Part shown: one piece after another, positions 31,303 through 43,823 of the stretch
Numbering within the stretch: the stretch's first letter is position 1
Layout of the letters: every line of letters starts with the position of its first letter
Source: Patellaria atrata CBS 101060
Taxonomy: Eukaryota; Ascomycota; Dothideomycetes; Patellariales; Patellariaceae
Length of the DNA stretch: 64,000 nucleotides
Assembly (NCBI GenBank): GCA_010093705.1
Contig: MU006089.1
Coordinates: 2,095,561-2,159,560 of the forward strand
Direction: 5' to 3'
Translations under genes and position numbers: made by a program
The notes under the pieces: model-generated
Seen by the model: the letters and a program-made list of their open reading frames with translations, nothing else
Told to the model about the DNA's origin: nothing
Database searches by the model: none

Positions 31303-34300
31303 ATGGAAGGCCTCTCAAGAACAACGAGTTCTGAAATTACTCGCACATCCGGACGCAATAATGCTCCGCACGTTCTTTCAGGTGTCTCTTCTTCGGCGTC
31401 AAGTAGGAAAGGTCGGTCTGCAGACCCAGAGACGAACACGTCAACCAACATAGAAAGAGCGAGTCTGTCAATGCCTCCTCCAGCTTCAAAGGCTATTCCG
31501 CGGCAATACCCCTCAAGGCGTCCTTCCAAGGCATCGGACAGCTCACTTCTATCCTCGTCCGTCGCGGAACTCGGATATGAAGATACCGTAGCAACCTTTG
31601 CAATCGATGAAGCCGACATAACACCAACTCTAGGAGGTGTTCGTAGTAGTCGAGATAGCTCTCAAAGCTTAGCAGGCCTGATTCTTCCTGAAGGTCTTGT
31701 CAAGACTTCGCGCGCTTCCCAGGTCGAGACCGAGTCAAATCGGATGTCATTTTCTTCTTTATATTCCCTTGGTTCGGCTATATACAATGGAGCACGAGGT
31801 ACGGCGACCAGTGGTCCCAGCTCAGTAGCTGGTTCCGAGTCTGAAAGTCAGTTGACCCACTCATTTCTGTCTCTAGATAATGTCAAAACTTACTTGAAGG
31901 ACAGCTCGCATTGAAGGACCGACAACAGCCACAACCTCACTGTCAGTGACCACCTCATCAAGCGGTCCGACCGCAAGCGCTTCCCCACAACACAGTCTGG
32001 TCCCTAAAGAACCGATCAGTCTCGCTCCTCCAACGAGTATACCCTCGGTAAGTCCAGTGTCCGCAACTCAAGGGCCGTTACCACCAAGGGGTCCGGTAGC
32101 GGTGAGACGCTCTCGAAGTCGAACAAGTAACCAGAGAAGAATCAGTGGGAGTACAGGCACAACAAGTGCGAGTCCAGGGAGTGAGAGGAGTGCTATTAAA
32201 GACGCGAGAGACATGGAGCCTAAACCTCCACCGATTGGCATAATAGGAGTGTGCGCTTTGGACTCGAAAGCGCGCAGTAAACCAAGCAGAAACATCTTGA
32301 ATAGATTAATCTCTAAAGATGAATTTCAAGTTATTATCTTTGGAGACAAAGTCATCCTGGATGAAGAAGTAGAGAATTGGCCCATATGTGACTTCCTAAT
32401 TTCTTTTTTCTCGGATGGGTTTCCACTTGATAAAGCCATCGCGTATGCAAAACTGCGTAAGCCATTCTGCGTGAATGACTTACCTATGCAGACTATCTTG
32501 TGGGACCGTCGCCTTTGTCTTAAAGTACTAGACCAGTTGAATGTTCCTACTCCAAGGCGTGTGGAGGTTAACCGCGACGGAGGACCGACTCTCAAATCTC
32601 CAGAGATTGCCCAGATGCTTTATGAGAGAGCTGGAGTAAAACTCGAAGGCCCAGAAAGTGGTATAGGGGGTGGCACTCCCCCTCCAAAGAAGTTAGAATT
32701 GCTGGATAATAATGATACACTTGTCGTCGATGGTGTGAAACTCACTAAACCTTTCGTTGAGAAGCCAGTCAGCGGTGAAAACCACAATATCAACATTTAC
32801 TATCCGAAGAGCCAAGGTGGTGGAGGCAGGAGACTGTTTCGTAAAATCAACAACAAGAGCTCAGAAAAGGATGATTCACTTGACCTACCTAGGAGTGTTA
32901 CAGAAGAAGGGAGCAGTTACATCTACGAACAATTCCTTCGAGTAGAAAACGCCGAGGACGTTAAGGCGTATACTGTGGGACCTGATTACTGTCATGCGGA
33001 GACACGGAAGTCACCAGTCGTTGATGGTCTTGTGAAACGGAATCCTAATGGGAAGGAAATCAGATACGTGACCAGCCTCACCAAGGAAGAAACTATTATC
33101 GCCTCAAAGATCTCAGAAGGTTTCGGCCAGAGGGTATGCGGCTTTGACTTACTTCGAACGGGTGACAAGAGCTATGTCATCGATGTGAACGGGTGGTCAT
33201 TCGTCAAGGACAATAATGATTACTATGATAAGAGTGCGAGCATACTTAAGCAAATGTTCATCAAAGAAAGACAACGCCGTGAAGGAAGACTACCATCACA
33301 GCGAGGTGACGACGGGACACCAGAAAACAGTCGACCTCCTCAGTCCCGAAAGCAAACCGCATCTGAGCACCGATCCGGTCTAAAAGCGATTCTGATGAGA
33401 TCTCCAAGTATGACGCGGCTTGCAGGTCATCATACTCACAGACGTAGTCGTGGGGCTGGAGAAGGAACAGCATCACCAGATCTATCTAATCTTACCACTC
33501 CAATCACTTCTCCACCCAGTATAGAGCGCCAATTTGGCTTAGAAGGTTCACCAACACCTACTGGTCAACCCGATTTTCTACCACCTCCCGCGGTCCCAGA
33601 AGGTGCCGTCGATCTCGGCCCTCCAGTCACCGATGATCCAGTCACCATACCCGCCCCAGCTTCCAAAGCTCAGTGGAAGCTCAAGGGTGTGGTATCGGTA
33701 ATTCGGCATGCTGACCGTACACCCAAACAAAAATATAAGTTCACCTTCCACACCAAACCATTTGTCGATCTTCTCAAAGGCCACCAGGAAGAGGTTCTCC
33801 TGATTGGAGAAGCTCCATTGACAAGCGTCTTAGAAGCTGTAACACTCGCACAGAAAGAAGGGGTCGAGGATCCCGAGAAGTTGAAGTTACTTCGAACTGC
33901 CCTCATCAAGAAAGGTGCATGGGTCGGGACAAAGGTTCAGATCAAGCCCATGTTCCGTAAGAGACGGAAAGAAGAACTGCCTCCTGGACATGTTCCGGAT
34001 TCTTCCCCTGAGCGGGAGAAGAACGAAAAGAAGAAAGTTAAGCCTGGAAAAGAAGACCTCCTACTTGGTCCAGTTCCCACTCGTAGTGATTCAATGTCTG
34101 GTGTAACATTGTCTCGTATTTCCGCCGCGGAAAAAAATCTCATCCTAGATAAGTTACAACTGATTATCAAATGGGGTGGAGAACCGACACATTCTGCTCG
34201 GTATCAAGCGCAGGATCTCGGCGAAACTATGAGAAACGATTTGTCACTGCTGAATAGGAAGATAATCGAAGAAGTCCACGTATATTCCAGCTCAGAACGT

Positions 34301-35954
34301 AGGGTTACCACAAGTGCGCAAATCTTCGCTACCTCTTTCTTGCACAATCAGGATCTCCCGGACGACTTTATCACAGTACGAAAGGATCTGCTTGATGATT
34401 CCAATGCTGCCAAGGATGAAATGGATCGCGTTAAGAAGAAGTTAAAGACACTACTTCGACAGGGCAACAAGGTTCCCGCACAATTTGCCTGGCCAAAGGA
34501 AAATATGCCGGAACCGTCGGTCGTCACTGCAAAGGTTGTTGGACTCATGAAGTTCCATCGACGCGTGATGCGCCATAACTACGCCAAACTTCCATCCTCC
34601 GCCGTATCATCTTTGAAAGATGCTGTCCATCAGTTTGCGGGTATTGATGCCATAGAAGGGACAAAGACTGGCATAACTATATCCTATACAGAAGCTGTCG
34701 CGGCGATTCAATCCCGGTGGTGTTGTGGAGAGGATGCTGAGCTATTCAAAGAACGTTGGGAGAAATTGTTCGCAGAGTTTACAGACGTGGAAAAGGTTGA
34801 CCCAAGTAAGATATCCGAACTGTATGATACCATGAAGTTCGATGCTCTGCATAACCGTGCTTGGCTGGAATGGGTCTTCACTCCAAGCGAAAGTATCTGG
34901 GAAGATGAAGCTAAAATGGACTCATTAATAAAGAGGCCTCCTAGTGAAGTTATAAGCAGTCAACCACCCACACCTGGAGAAGTGAAATCGGACTCTCAAA
35001 TCTCGATTCCAGATAAGCCCGTTGAGAAACCTGGAATTGCACAACGTATGGGATTCCGGAGACGATCAGAATTCAATCCACCTGCGTTCAAGTCCGAACC
35101 GGCGCTAAACGAGAAAGAGTCTTACTTCAACCTATTCACGGGAAGCAAGGGCTCCGTTTCCAGGGCTAAGGTTGATGAACGCTTACAGAGTCTACGGGAA
35201 CTCTACAGGCTCTGCAAAGTCTTGTTCGATTACATAGGGCCGCAGGAATACGGCATCACCGACCACGAAAAGCTCGAGATCGGTCTGTTAACGTCGCTAC
35301 CTTTGCTCAAAGAGATCGTCAAAGATCTGGAAGAGGTTCAAGCCTCGGAGGGAGCGAAATCATTCTTCTACTTTACAAAAGAATCGCATATCTACACTTT
35401 GCTCAATTGCATCCTCGAAGGTGGTATTCAGACAAAGATTGAGCGGAGTGCAATTCCTGAGTTAGATTACCTCTCTAACATCAATTTTGAGCTGTATGAA
35501 TCGCAGAACTCGGCGCCGGATAACGGACCTGGATCGTACAATTATAGTATCCGAATCACGCTCTCTCCGGGTTGTCATACGTACGACCCGCTCGATGTGT
35601 AAGTTGACTTTCTCCATATCATTCCGGATTGAATTGCTGATGCTGCTGTAGCCAACTCGATTCCAAGCATTGTATAGGTTTCACTCCTAAACGAGGTCTC
35701 ACACTCCATGCTGAATGGAAGCATATCATCGAGACTCTGCGTGCTAAATTTCACACGTAGGTTACCCTAATAGACTGCACTGTTATCAGCCACTAATCGG
35801 TACATATAGAGTCAAGTTGCCAAAGTCGTTCGTCGCGATTAATCTATCGGAGAAAATTCCTCATGAATTTGGTGCTGTTCCAAATGAAGATAAAGACAGT
35901 AAAGGCAAAAAAGTCATTAAAGACGCTCAAGACTCACAGTCGGTAGAGGTATAG
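31303..35954 (+). CDS. VIP1: Diphosphoinositol pentakisphosphate kinase / phosphatase
   Basis: VIP1/Asp1 (PPIP5K) makes and breaks 1-pyrophosphate inositols (1-InsP7, InsP8), signals for phosphate, polarity and microtubules. Exons 31303-31846, 31905-35598, 35652-35756 and 35810-35954 close in phase, giving 1495 residues. A disordered Ser-rich N terminus of about 280 residues is followed by the ATP-grasp kinase (PPPIGIIGVCALDSKARSK, KPFCVNDLPMQTILWDRR, KPFVEKPVSGENHNINIYY, YVIDVNGWSFVKDNNDYYD). The phosphatase-like domain begins near residue 780 with VVSVIRHADRTPKQKYKFTF, the RHxxR catalytic motif, and has VYSSSERRVTTSAQIFATSF. The first intron has a weak donor (GTCAGT), so the N-terminal junction is less sure than the rest. 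The start at 31303 directly follows a hairpin. Confidence 0.95.
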
Positions 35955-36327
35955 AAAATCTCTTTTTTATAGGTTCAGGCTTTCTGCTTATGCAGTAGTC
36001 GCTCATACATATATGCATAACGGTCAGGGCGGTATAAGTGCAGCGTTTCAGACATTGTTGGGTAGAGTAGACACGCGTTGACGCGGCTAATGATAAATAA
36101 TAATGACTAAGGACTATTCAATAGGGGACCTAAGTTCTTCAAACTCCTTGTCGTCTTCTAATTACGTGTTATCCATCCTATGGTACTTAAAGCACAGAAG
36201 TATTGAATCCAATATACTCTCTCAACACTTGATCGAATAGTGGATACTACAATCTCCGCCGACACTGACCTGTTTTCAATGCAGTATACTCGGTAGACCT
36301 CCCACTGGTCTATTTGGAAGTTGGCAC
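35955..36327. other. Convergent intergenic, VIP1 / AAR2
   Basis: A 373-base tail-to-tail spacer. Nothing beyond 3-prime flanks is visible. Confidence 0.5.
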
Positions 36328-37617
36328 TCAATATCTCATATCCATGTCATCTAGGTCTGCGTCATCTTCCTCTTCTTCTTCAACCGGCGGTGACATTGTG
36401 GTTCTGTTCTTTCCTTCCGACTTTATCTCATTTGCTTGATCTGAAGTCAGCTCTACGATAACAGGTGCATATTCTCCTTCCTCATCATCTTCATCGTATT
36501 CAGCCGTATCCATCTCAACCCGCTCTCCATCTTCTAGCTCCAACATCCCCCTTTTTGCTATGTGGGGATCTAATTCCCATCCATGCTCTCCCTTGATATA
36601 TACTTCCAGCTCGTCAAGTTCATCCACCACATCCGATTTTCCCTTGCCTGCGAGATCCTCTAAACTCCTTTTGAACCGCTTCAGTAGGATCTTCAAGAAC
36701 CCTGCTCCATCGTCACTAAGATCAAATAATCCACCTTCCACATCCTCACACCGCTGCAGCTGCAACTTCAGTAACCTTAACGTGCGAACAAACAGCTCCG
36801 GCGACGTCTCTACTGCGCGTTTACAAGTGAACAGCAGGCTTAGGACTCTCTTCCATTGCTCCAAACACGAATAGTTACTCAAAATCAACACCATGAGAAA
36901 CGTGAACTGCAGTTCCCCGATCAATTCCATTTCCCTACCCCTACAGTGCCGGATCACAATATCTCCGAGCATCCATGACCGATCCCGCGCCGCATCCGTT
37001 CGCTCTCTTCCAGTGGCACCTTCTCGCCACGTCCGTTTTAGCTCAACAGGTATGAAGCGGAGCTCCTTCTCACGGCCTAGCAGGTTTTGCTCTGCGGTAA
37101 GGCCGGGGATGTCATCGATGTCTTCTTTGGCGGAGCTTGCGGAAGTGAGAGACCAGTGATCGGGCGGGTCGTAAGTGATACGGTTCAGCAAAAATTCAGT
37201 GATCTTATCTGTAAGGTCGGGCCAGTCATTGATTTTTTCTTCTTCCAAGGTATGGGAAGAGGAGTCCCTACTTTGCCGATACGGCGTCAACCGCTCGCGC
37301 CATAAACTCCCTAGGTTTGCGCGCCAGCGGAGAATTTCAGCTATGTCAGCTTCGGGTACAAGTACCTCAGTGGTAGGGTCCCATTTGAAGATGAAGAGGT
37401 CCGGAGGTTGCGAGAGCCCTTTTACTTGGAACCATGCGCCGTGCCGGATGGAGGAGGAACTGTTGGGGGAGGTGAAGATGAAGTGGAAGCCCGGTGGGAG
37501 GTTTTTGATCCCGAGGAAGCGCGGGGTGGTAGTGAAAGAGAGGAGGTCTATACCTGCTAAAGATGAGGGAGGAAGGTTAAATAGGAGAACGGCTGGCGTT
37601 AGTTCTATAGACGTCAT
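36328..37617 (-). CDS. AAR2: AAR2 pre-mRNA splicing factor (U5 snRNP assembly)
   Basis: Aar2 binds Prp8 during cytoplasmic U5 snRNP assembly and is later exchanged for Brr2. The single exon gives 429 residues. The N-terminal beta-rich domain shows LLFNLPPSSLAGIDLLSFTT, FLGIKNLPPGFHFIFTS and GAWFQVK, the family hallmark; WDPTTEVLVPE follows. The C-terminal helical domain shows ELQFTFLMVLILSNYSCLEQ and WKRVLSLLFTCKRA. The extreme C terminus is acidic (EEEEEDDADLDDMDM). The length and the two-domain arrangement match the family, and no intron is needed. Confidence 0.93.
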   Translation of the reverse strand: MTSIELTPAVLLFNLPPSSLAGIDLLSFTTTPRFLGIKNLPPGFHFIFTSPNSSSSIRHGAWFQVKGLSQPPDLFIFKWDPTTEVLVPEADIAEILRWRANLGSLWRERLTPYRQSRDSSSHTLEEEKINDWPDLTDKITEFLLNRITYDPPDHWSLTSASSAKEDIDDIPGLTAEQNLLGREKELRFIPVELKRTWREGATGRERTDAARDRSWMLGDIVIRHCRGREMELIGELQFTFLMVLILSNYSCLEQWKRVLSLLFTCKRAVETSPELFVRTLRLLKLQLQRCEDVEGGLFDLSDDGAGFLKILLKRFKRSLEDLAGKGKSDVVDELDELEVYIKGEHGWELDPHIAKRGMLELEDGERVEMDTAEYDEDDEEGEYAPVIVELTSDQANEIKSEGKNRTTMSPPVEEEEEDDADLDDMDMRY

Positions 37618-38088
37618 ATTTTGTTGTTAATCGTCAGAGAGATTCTCTAACGGTGTCATTTATTGTTTTATCTGCGGTAAAGTCTGCTGAATTAAGTCAA
37701 TCGTCCTATTGATTCTTGACTCAAAGATAGTCTATGGGTTGGAAACGAAGACAGAGTTATAAGATGTGGTCAGTTCCCATCTCGAAAATTCGACGCCACA
37801 AATTAGGAAGTGGATTCCACTATCAAGCCACTGTCAGTAACTTTCGCTAGCCCAATATTGGTCAAGTTCGATTGATCAACAGACAAAAGTCAGCCCTGTA
37901 ACGCACAGACCACAGTCACCCAGCGTCTACTGTACGCGAGTGTGTTTGTTTACTCTTGCCTTCGATCGACGTCTCCGCAAACCCACACCGTACTCAACAA
38001 CTCTGTGACCACGCAGACCTCCATAAGACATACTTTTGGGTTTTTAAAATAACATACATTGGATCTGAATCGCCTCGTGAAACTTGCC
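37618..38088. promoter_or_regulatory. Divergent promoter region, AAR2 / NDC80
   Basis: About 470 bases between divergent starts. It carries TACTGTACG at about 37929, a near match to the recurrent intergenic 9-mer. Confidence 0.5.
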
Positions 38089-40488
38089 ATGGCGCAAGAA
38101 CCTGGACTATTTTCGGTTCGCCGACCGCGCGAGGTATGACTTCTCTGTTGGGCACTACTGAGCATTCCTTCTACGTATTGAGCTAATATGAGGAAACCGC
38201 AGACGTTGGGTGGTATAAATCATAATGCATCCTCGATACCTATGCCTAGCTCCGCGATGAAACGATCGAATTCCATTGGAAATATGCAACAAGCACCATA
38301 CACTGCTAACCATGCGCGCTCGACTTCTGGATCACGGATGTCCCTCGCACCTGGTAGACCACAACAGCCCATATTTCAGCGTTCTTCTTCTGGAAACAAC
38401 CTTGCAGATTTAGGATTTGCGTCAGTACATAGGAACTCTACCCATATGATGGGAAGCACAGGTGGACGGAAGAGCTATGCACCTGGAACGGCAACAACGC
38501 CAGCATCTGCGCTAACCTTTGAACAAAACTCTCAAAGACGGAGCAGTGTGTTTGGTGCGCGGCCGTCAATGGGTTCAGGGGTTATGGGCCATCAGAGCTT
38601 CTTTGCGACCGCTCCATTACCAGCCGGTATTCCAAATGACCCTAGACGATTAAAAGACTCGAGCGTACGGGCGCAAATGGCGCAGGAACTTACAGAATAT
38701 CTTGCCCATGGAAACTTTGAAATGGAAATGAAACATTCGCTATCCCATAAGTCAATGACTTCGCCGACACAGAAAGATTTCAACTGCATGTTCCAATGGC
38801 TGTACCACCAGATCGACCCGAGTTATAGATTTCAAAAGAACATAGACGCTGAGGTTCCCCCTCTCCTCAAACAGATGCGATATCCTTTTGAGAAGAGTAT
38901 CATGAAATCGCAGATTGCGGCGGTCGGTGGAAACAATTGGCACACTTTCTTGGGCCTTCTACATTGGATGATGCAACTTGCTAAGATGATGGAGCAATAT
39001 AACATTGGAGCATACGATGAAGCAAGTTTCGAAGCCGGCTACGATGTCGGCGCAGACCGTATCATCTTCCAATTCCTTACAGATGCTTACAGGGAATGGC
39101 TACAAGTGGAAGACGAAGATGAAGATAATGCGGACAAACTCCTGCAACCCCATGTTGAGGCGATGGCTGCAAAATTTGCCGAGGCAAATGCGCAGCATTT
39201 GGAACAAGTCAAGATCTTGGAAGCAGAGCATAAGGCCTTACAAGATCAAATCGATGAGCTCGGGAAGAGTGGGCCACGCATGGCGAAGCTGGACGAGCAA
39301 ATTAAAGTTCTCGAGGAGGATCGTGGCAAGTTCGAGGATTATAATAATCTTATGGAGGGTAAAATTGAGAAGCTACAAAATCGTGCGAAGCTCTTTGAAG
39401 ATGAAATTAAGAAGATCGAGGCTGAACTGGAAGAAGCGGAACAAGAAAAGCTTGCCCTTCAAGAAATGGTCGATAAGCAGGGAATTACTATCCAGGACAT
39501 TGACCGTATGAATAGTGAGCGGGAGCGACTACAAAAGGGAGTTGAATCCGCACATATACGACTCGAAGACTCGAAAAAGCGCATGTCGGAGAAGGAACAA
39601 GAAGCTAGTTACAAGCTTGAAGAATTAGAACGAGTAGTCGAAAAATACAATTCCTTAGGTTATCAGATTGGCATCATCCCGTCAACAGCTGCCAATGCAC
39701 AAGGTCAGGACTACGAACTTATTCTTACTGTCAACTCCGGACCTAACTTCGGTTCCTCGCAACTCGGCGCATCTCAAGGGTTTATGGAGTCATCGGACCG
39801 TCTACTTGCAGAGGGTGGTTCTGGATATCAACCACATCATCTCCTTAATTTGGATATACGGGGTACAGTGAAGAACAATATTCTTGGACTAAGAAAAGAT
39901 ATCAGTGAGCGCCGAAATGCCGCACTAGAAGCAGACATGAACAACCATGACCTGTTGGACAAGATCAAAGAAGCCATGGATGATAAGCAGGCAGAGGTAG
40001 AAGCTTTAGGGCATAGAGTCCGAGCTGCAGAAGAAGAATTTGAAAAGACAAGAGAGGTTAGTCGAATGTAACCGCCGTACCTGCAAGAAATCACTAACGA
40101 TTCCTAGATAACAACCGCTCAGAAGATGGGTTCAGATGCACAGATTGAAAAGATGGAGAAGGAACTCGCGAAGATGCGAGCTGGTCTCACTGAGAGTGTG
40201 CAATTCTGGGAACAAAAGGAGATGAACACAAACATCGAGTAAGTGTTCGAACATATAACAACTCCATCCCGTACTAATTCCTCTATTAGATATGAACAGC
40301 TAACTGTTCGAGCTGCCGCCCTTCGAGAAGAATTACACACTGAGATTGAGCGAATGTTGAATGATGTTATCAAGTTCAAAGTTCATATTCAGAAGAGCTT
40401 GGAAGACTACGAGCAGTTCGTTGCTGAAGAAGTCGAGAAAGAGTGCGAGGAACAAGAATTGGGAGACTTTGAAGAAATGGAGATGTAA
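38089..40488 (+). CDS. NDC80: Kinetochore protein Ndc80 (Hec1)
   Basis: Ndc80 is the microtubule-binding subunit of the outer kinetochore Ndc80 complex. Exons 38089-38133, 38203-40056, 40108-40238 and 40290-40488 close in phase for 742 residues. Exon 1 is fifteen codons, [15 protein letters not shown], and joins [12 protein letters not shown] basic, Ser-rich N-terminal tail of about 120 residues, the Aurora-regulated part in this family, precedes the calponin-homology head ([58 protein letters not shown]). A long coiled coil follows from about residue 300 to the end ([31 protein letters not shown]), interrupted by a non-helical loop around [15 protein letters not shown]. No missing parts. Confidence 0.97.
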
Positions 40489-40895
40489 TGTGGACATAGT
40501 GTTTTTGGACGTGTTGTCAATTTGGTTTTACATGTGATGACGAGATACCTCTTGCGCGTACGAGAGTGATGATTGGTTTGGGCGTGGCGTAGTGGTGGAT
40601 TGGGGATTGTTACGATACCTTTGTGTTTATGTTACAGACATTCCAATACAAGCTATATATCTCCTTGTTGAAATACATATATTCTACTATCATATGGCGG
40701 ATGAAGGTAGACTTGCATAACGAATGTTTTTATTGTTACGGGTTAGCGGGCTTCCTTGTTACTGAGTGACGTACTTTCGTCTAAGGTCAGCCCTACGGTG
40801 TCTACCTACGCAAACATTCTGGTCCCCCCACACTCACATGTAAACATGTGAAATCAACTTCAACAATTCGCAACAGCGAACGCCAGCTCAAGAAG
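40489..40895. other. Intergenic, NDC80 to seipin
   Basis: About 400 bases on the same strand as both neighbours. It holds the NDC80 terminator and seipin promoter; no distinct site is recognised. Confidence 0.5.
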
Positions 40896-42195
40896 ATGTC
40901 TGATTCTGAATGGGAAGATGGAGGTGATCAAAGGTTAATAATACGCGCAAAGGTTCGTTTGACTTCTCGATCGCTTGGATTGCTTACTTACTGCGTCCAG
41001 GACACAGCTTTCATGCCGTTCCGCGCTGCGATTTCCAAACCTGCTCGTCGCACATACATCGGCACCGCTTTATTCATCCTGACTGGGTTTCTTCTCGCAG
41101 GTATCGCTATTACAGCTTACATATCATTTTACATATCATACATCCCTACCAGGGGGTTTTCGCGGCCTATTCACCTCCAATTCATCCCAGATCATAATCC
41201 CTATGGCATCGTTTCTGGGATATCTGAAAAGCTGGTCTCTGGCCAACCATACGATATTAGTGTGTCTTTGACTTTGCCTCGAACTCCTTTGAATCAGCAG
41301 ACTGGAAACTTCATGCTCTTGCTACAAATGCTTGGACCGATGGCAGGACTCGGTTCGTTGATGGGTTCAGACATACCCGGGGTAGTGGTTGAGGAACGAC
41401 GATCTGCGATACTTACATATAGATCGCCACTCACAGAATACGCTCATAAGCTCTTACACTTGCCTTGGCTAGTACTTGGATGGCAATGGGAAGCAGAGAC
41501 TCTGAAAGTAACAATGATGGAGCGTGTTGAGTTCGCAAGAGGATGGAGAAATGTCCCACAGAGCGCCAGAGTTGAGATACAGAGCTTGGAGCGGATGCAA
41601 ATATATAATGCGAAGCTTTTGTTTACTGCGAAGTTGCAGGGTTTACGGTATGTTAACCGTGACGAAATATCATTCTCGCGCATAAGTTGACCATTTTCAC
41701 AGATATTTCATGTATAAGTACCGTATCATCTCATTCATTGTTTTCACGAGCACATTTTGGGCCGTAGAGATGAGCTTTACGTTGGTGGTCTGGTTTGTGC
41801 TGTCTACCTTTATCATCTCCGGTCCGGAAACCACAGAACCCAAACACGAAGGTCCCACGGATGACACGACAAAGATAAAGAAAGAAGGAGAGGATGCGGA
41901 TGATAGGATAGATGCAATATCAGATACTTCACGGACATTCCCTACAAGTTCACGACAACCACCACTACGTTATTCCTCACCCAACGTGAAGGAGGAAGAG
42001 GAGGATAAAGGGCCCTTGGATATCCCACAAGTTACTGTAGATGCCGATGATGAAGACGAAGATGCAGACTTTGTCTTAGACAAGCCGGGTCGACCAACTG
42101 TCAATTCTGATTCAGGGATTGGTACGAGTATGGAAAGCACTGCGGGAAGACGAGATCCTATACGTAAGAGGAGATCAAGAGGCTTTGATATCTAG
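40896..42195 (+). CDS. SEI1: Seipin (lipid-droplet biogenesis)
   Basis: Seipin is an ER membrane protein that forms rings at lipid-droplet contact sites. Exons 40896-40952, 41001-41647 and 41703-42195 close in phase for 398 residues. The nineteen-codon first exon is acidic (MSDSEWEDGGDQ). Membrane segment 1 (YIGTALFILTGFLLAGIAIT) precedes the lumenal beta-sandwich domain (PIHLQFIPDHNPYGIVSG, GQPYDISVSLTLPRTPLNQQ, GNFMLLLQML, RRSAILTYRSPLTEYAHKL). Membrane segment 2 is RIISFIVFTSTFWAVEMSFT plus VVWFVLSTFII. The C-terminal cytosolic tail of about 120 residues is acidic and Ser/Thr-rich, longer than in yeast, and ends in a basic KRRSRGFDI. Seipin identity rests on the domain order and the NPYG/LPRTPLNQQ blocks. 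Confidence 0.93.
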
Positions 42196-43823
42196 CTGAT
42201 CTGCGCCCAGACTAGACTATATCATAATTTGAAATGGCCATTCACAAAAATGAAACCATACCAGACCTTTCGGCTGTAAGAAATATGGAAACCGTTCTAC
42301 TTCCCACTGCATGTGGGAATTCCGTCAACCTTCCATATCCAATAACATAATCATCTTCCTGTGACAGTATGCACCCGTCGGTCAGCGTATGCTTACTGTA
42401 CGCACAATGGCGTATCATCAAGTTTGCCGTTTTGGAGGTTTTCAATGTACTGTACGATCAGGTCAGGATGCAACCCCAACATAACGGCGTAGGTGGCTCG
42501 GAATACCATGACGAAGGGAGGAATTTGGAGCACTGTGATGAAATAGGATTTAATGCTTTAAATCACATGGATGAAAAGTGGACCTTAGGATAATGATGGG
42601 TAGATAGATGGATAGCCACTGCCCTTAAGAAAGCAATCATAGATAATTAGAAGAAAAAAAATTCAAGTCACCATAGCTATAATGCTATATCTATATTGTG
42701 TCTTCCAGCAATGTGCTTTATTAACTTGTCTTATCGAATAGAACTCGATCTGGAGCATGATATGGTCTACGTAAGCTTCGCTGCTTCAACCAGCAAGGTC
42801 CGCATACGCTTTTCCGTTTTTATCACCTCCATCCCACGTTCTAACTTTAGGTGGGAAACCATTCACAGAGCTAGAAGATCGCAATTGGTCTTTGACCATT
42901 TCTCAAAGTCGCTCTGCTGAACTAAAACCCCGAGTATTTGACTGTCACTAGCGTCTTTCCCTAGCTGAAACGGCTTGGTGCTTCACCTTCACCTAAAACC
43001 CCACAGTTTCTTTATAACCAAGGTTATGCGTTTGCCAGACGTTAGAGTCCCAGCGCTATGACTTTCTAGATTCAGTTTTATCCGACAACTGATGTTACGG
43101 AATCGGTTTTATACCCTCCTGGCCCGTTAATCAGGGCCGCATCCGACCCGCACCCCTATCCCGTATCATTCGTTGTTTCTTTGATATCGTGAACAAGTTT
43201 CTTTCACATCCCCATTTTAGATTCTTACCCGCATGGAAAATGTTACAGTCTTATTACTCTAGGGTCTCTGCTCCACTATTCAATCAGGTCTTGCCGCTCA
43301 CGTCACCGTCACCTTCTCCACTACTCCTGTGATCCGCACCATTCAAAACTCTCGCGGTTCTTGGTACCTATTGTTTTTTTGTTTTCTCTCAAGGATGATC
43401 TATCTTACTATCATCAATATCTTGAAATGGTGTAAAAGGGCGCGTCCAAATACAGCAACGGAGCTGCGACTTGCTTGATATATGCTGATACCGGGGCTCT
43501 ATCTCCTTTGTCCGTCTCATAGAAACCTAGTAGGGACGAGTAAGCGCTACATCAATCCTAAATAGTAGTGTTCTTGACTATCTAGTATGATGTTGGCATC
43601 GGTACGCCAAAAGTAGGTATATAGAAGTAATCGACTCCTTTCAGTGGACCACCAAGCTCCAGCTCCAACCTCTCTTTCCATTTCGCTCTCCATTCTTTCG
43701 TGCTGGTCACCACTTTTGACCGTTCCTTTCTTTGGTGAGCTGTGCTCATACCACTTATTGTCTTCTAGTTGTTTATTGTTTCATTTGTGTCATCTATTAA
43801 GACTTTACCTCTTTATTAGAATC
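42196..43823. other. Intergenic upstream of the small secreted-protein gene
   Basis: About 1.6 kb without a supported gene. It has GTACTGTAC at 42447-42455 and TACTGTACG near 42393. A probable 5-prime UTR intron of the next gene lies at about 43736-43820 (donor GTGAGC after TTCTTTG, acceptor TTATTAG four bases before the start codon region). Confidence 0.45.

Noticed and set aside
39005-39511. Long alternative frame in NDC80
   Set aside because: It is a +1-frame shadow of the coiled-coil region, rich in Arg/Ser because of shifted Lys/Glu codons.
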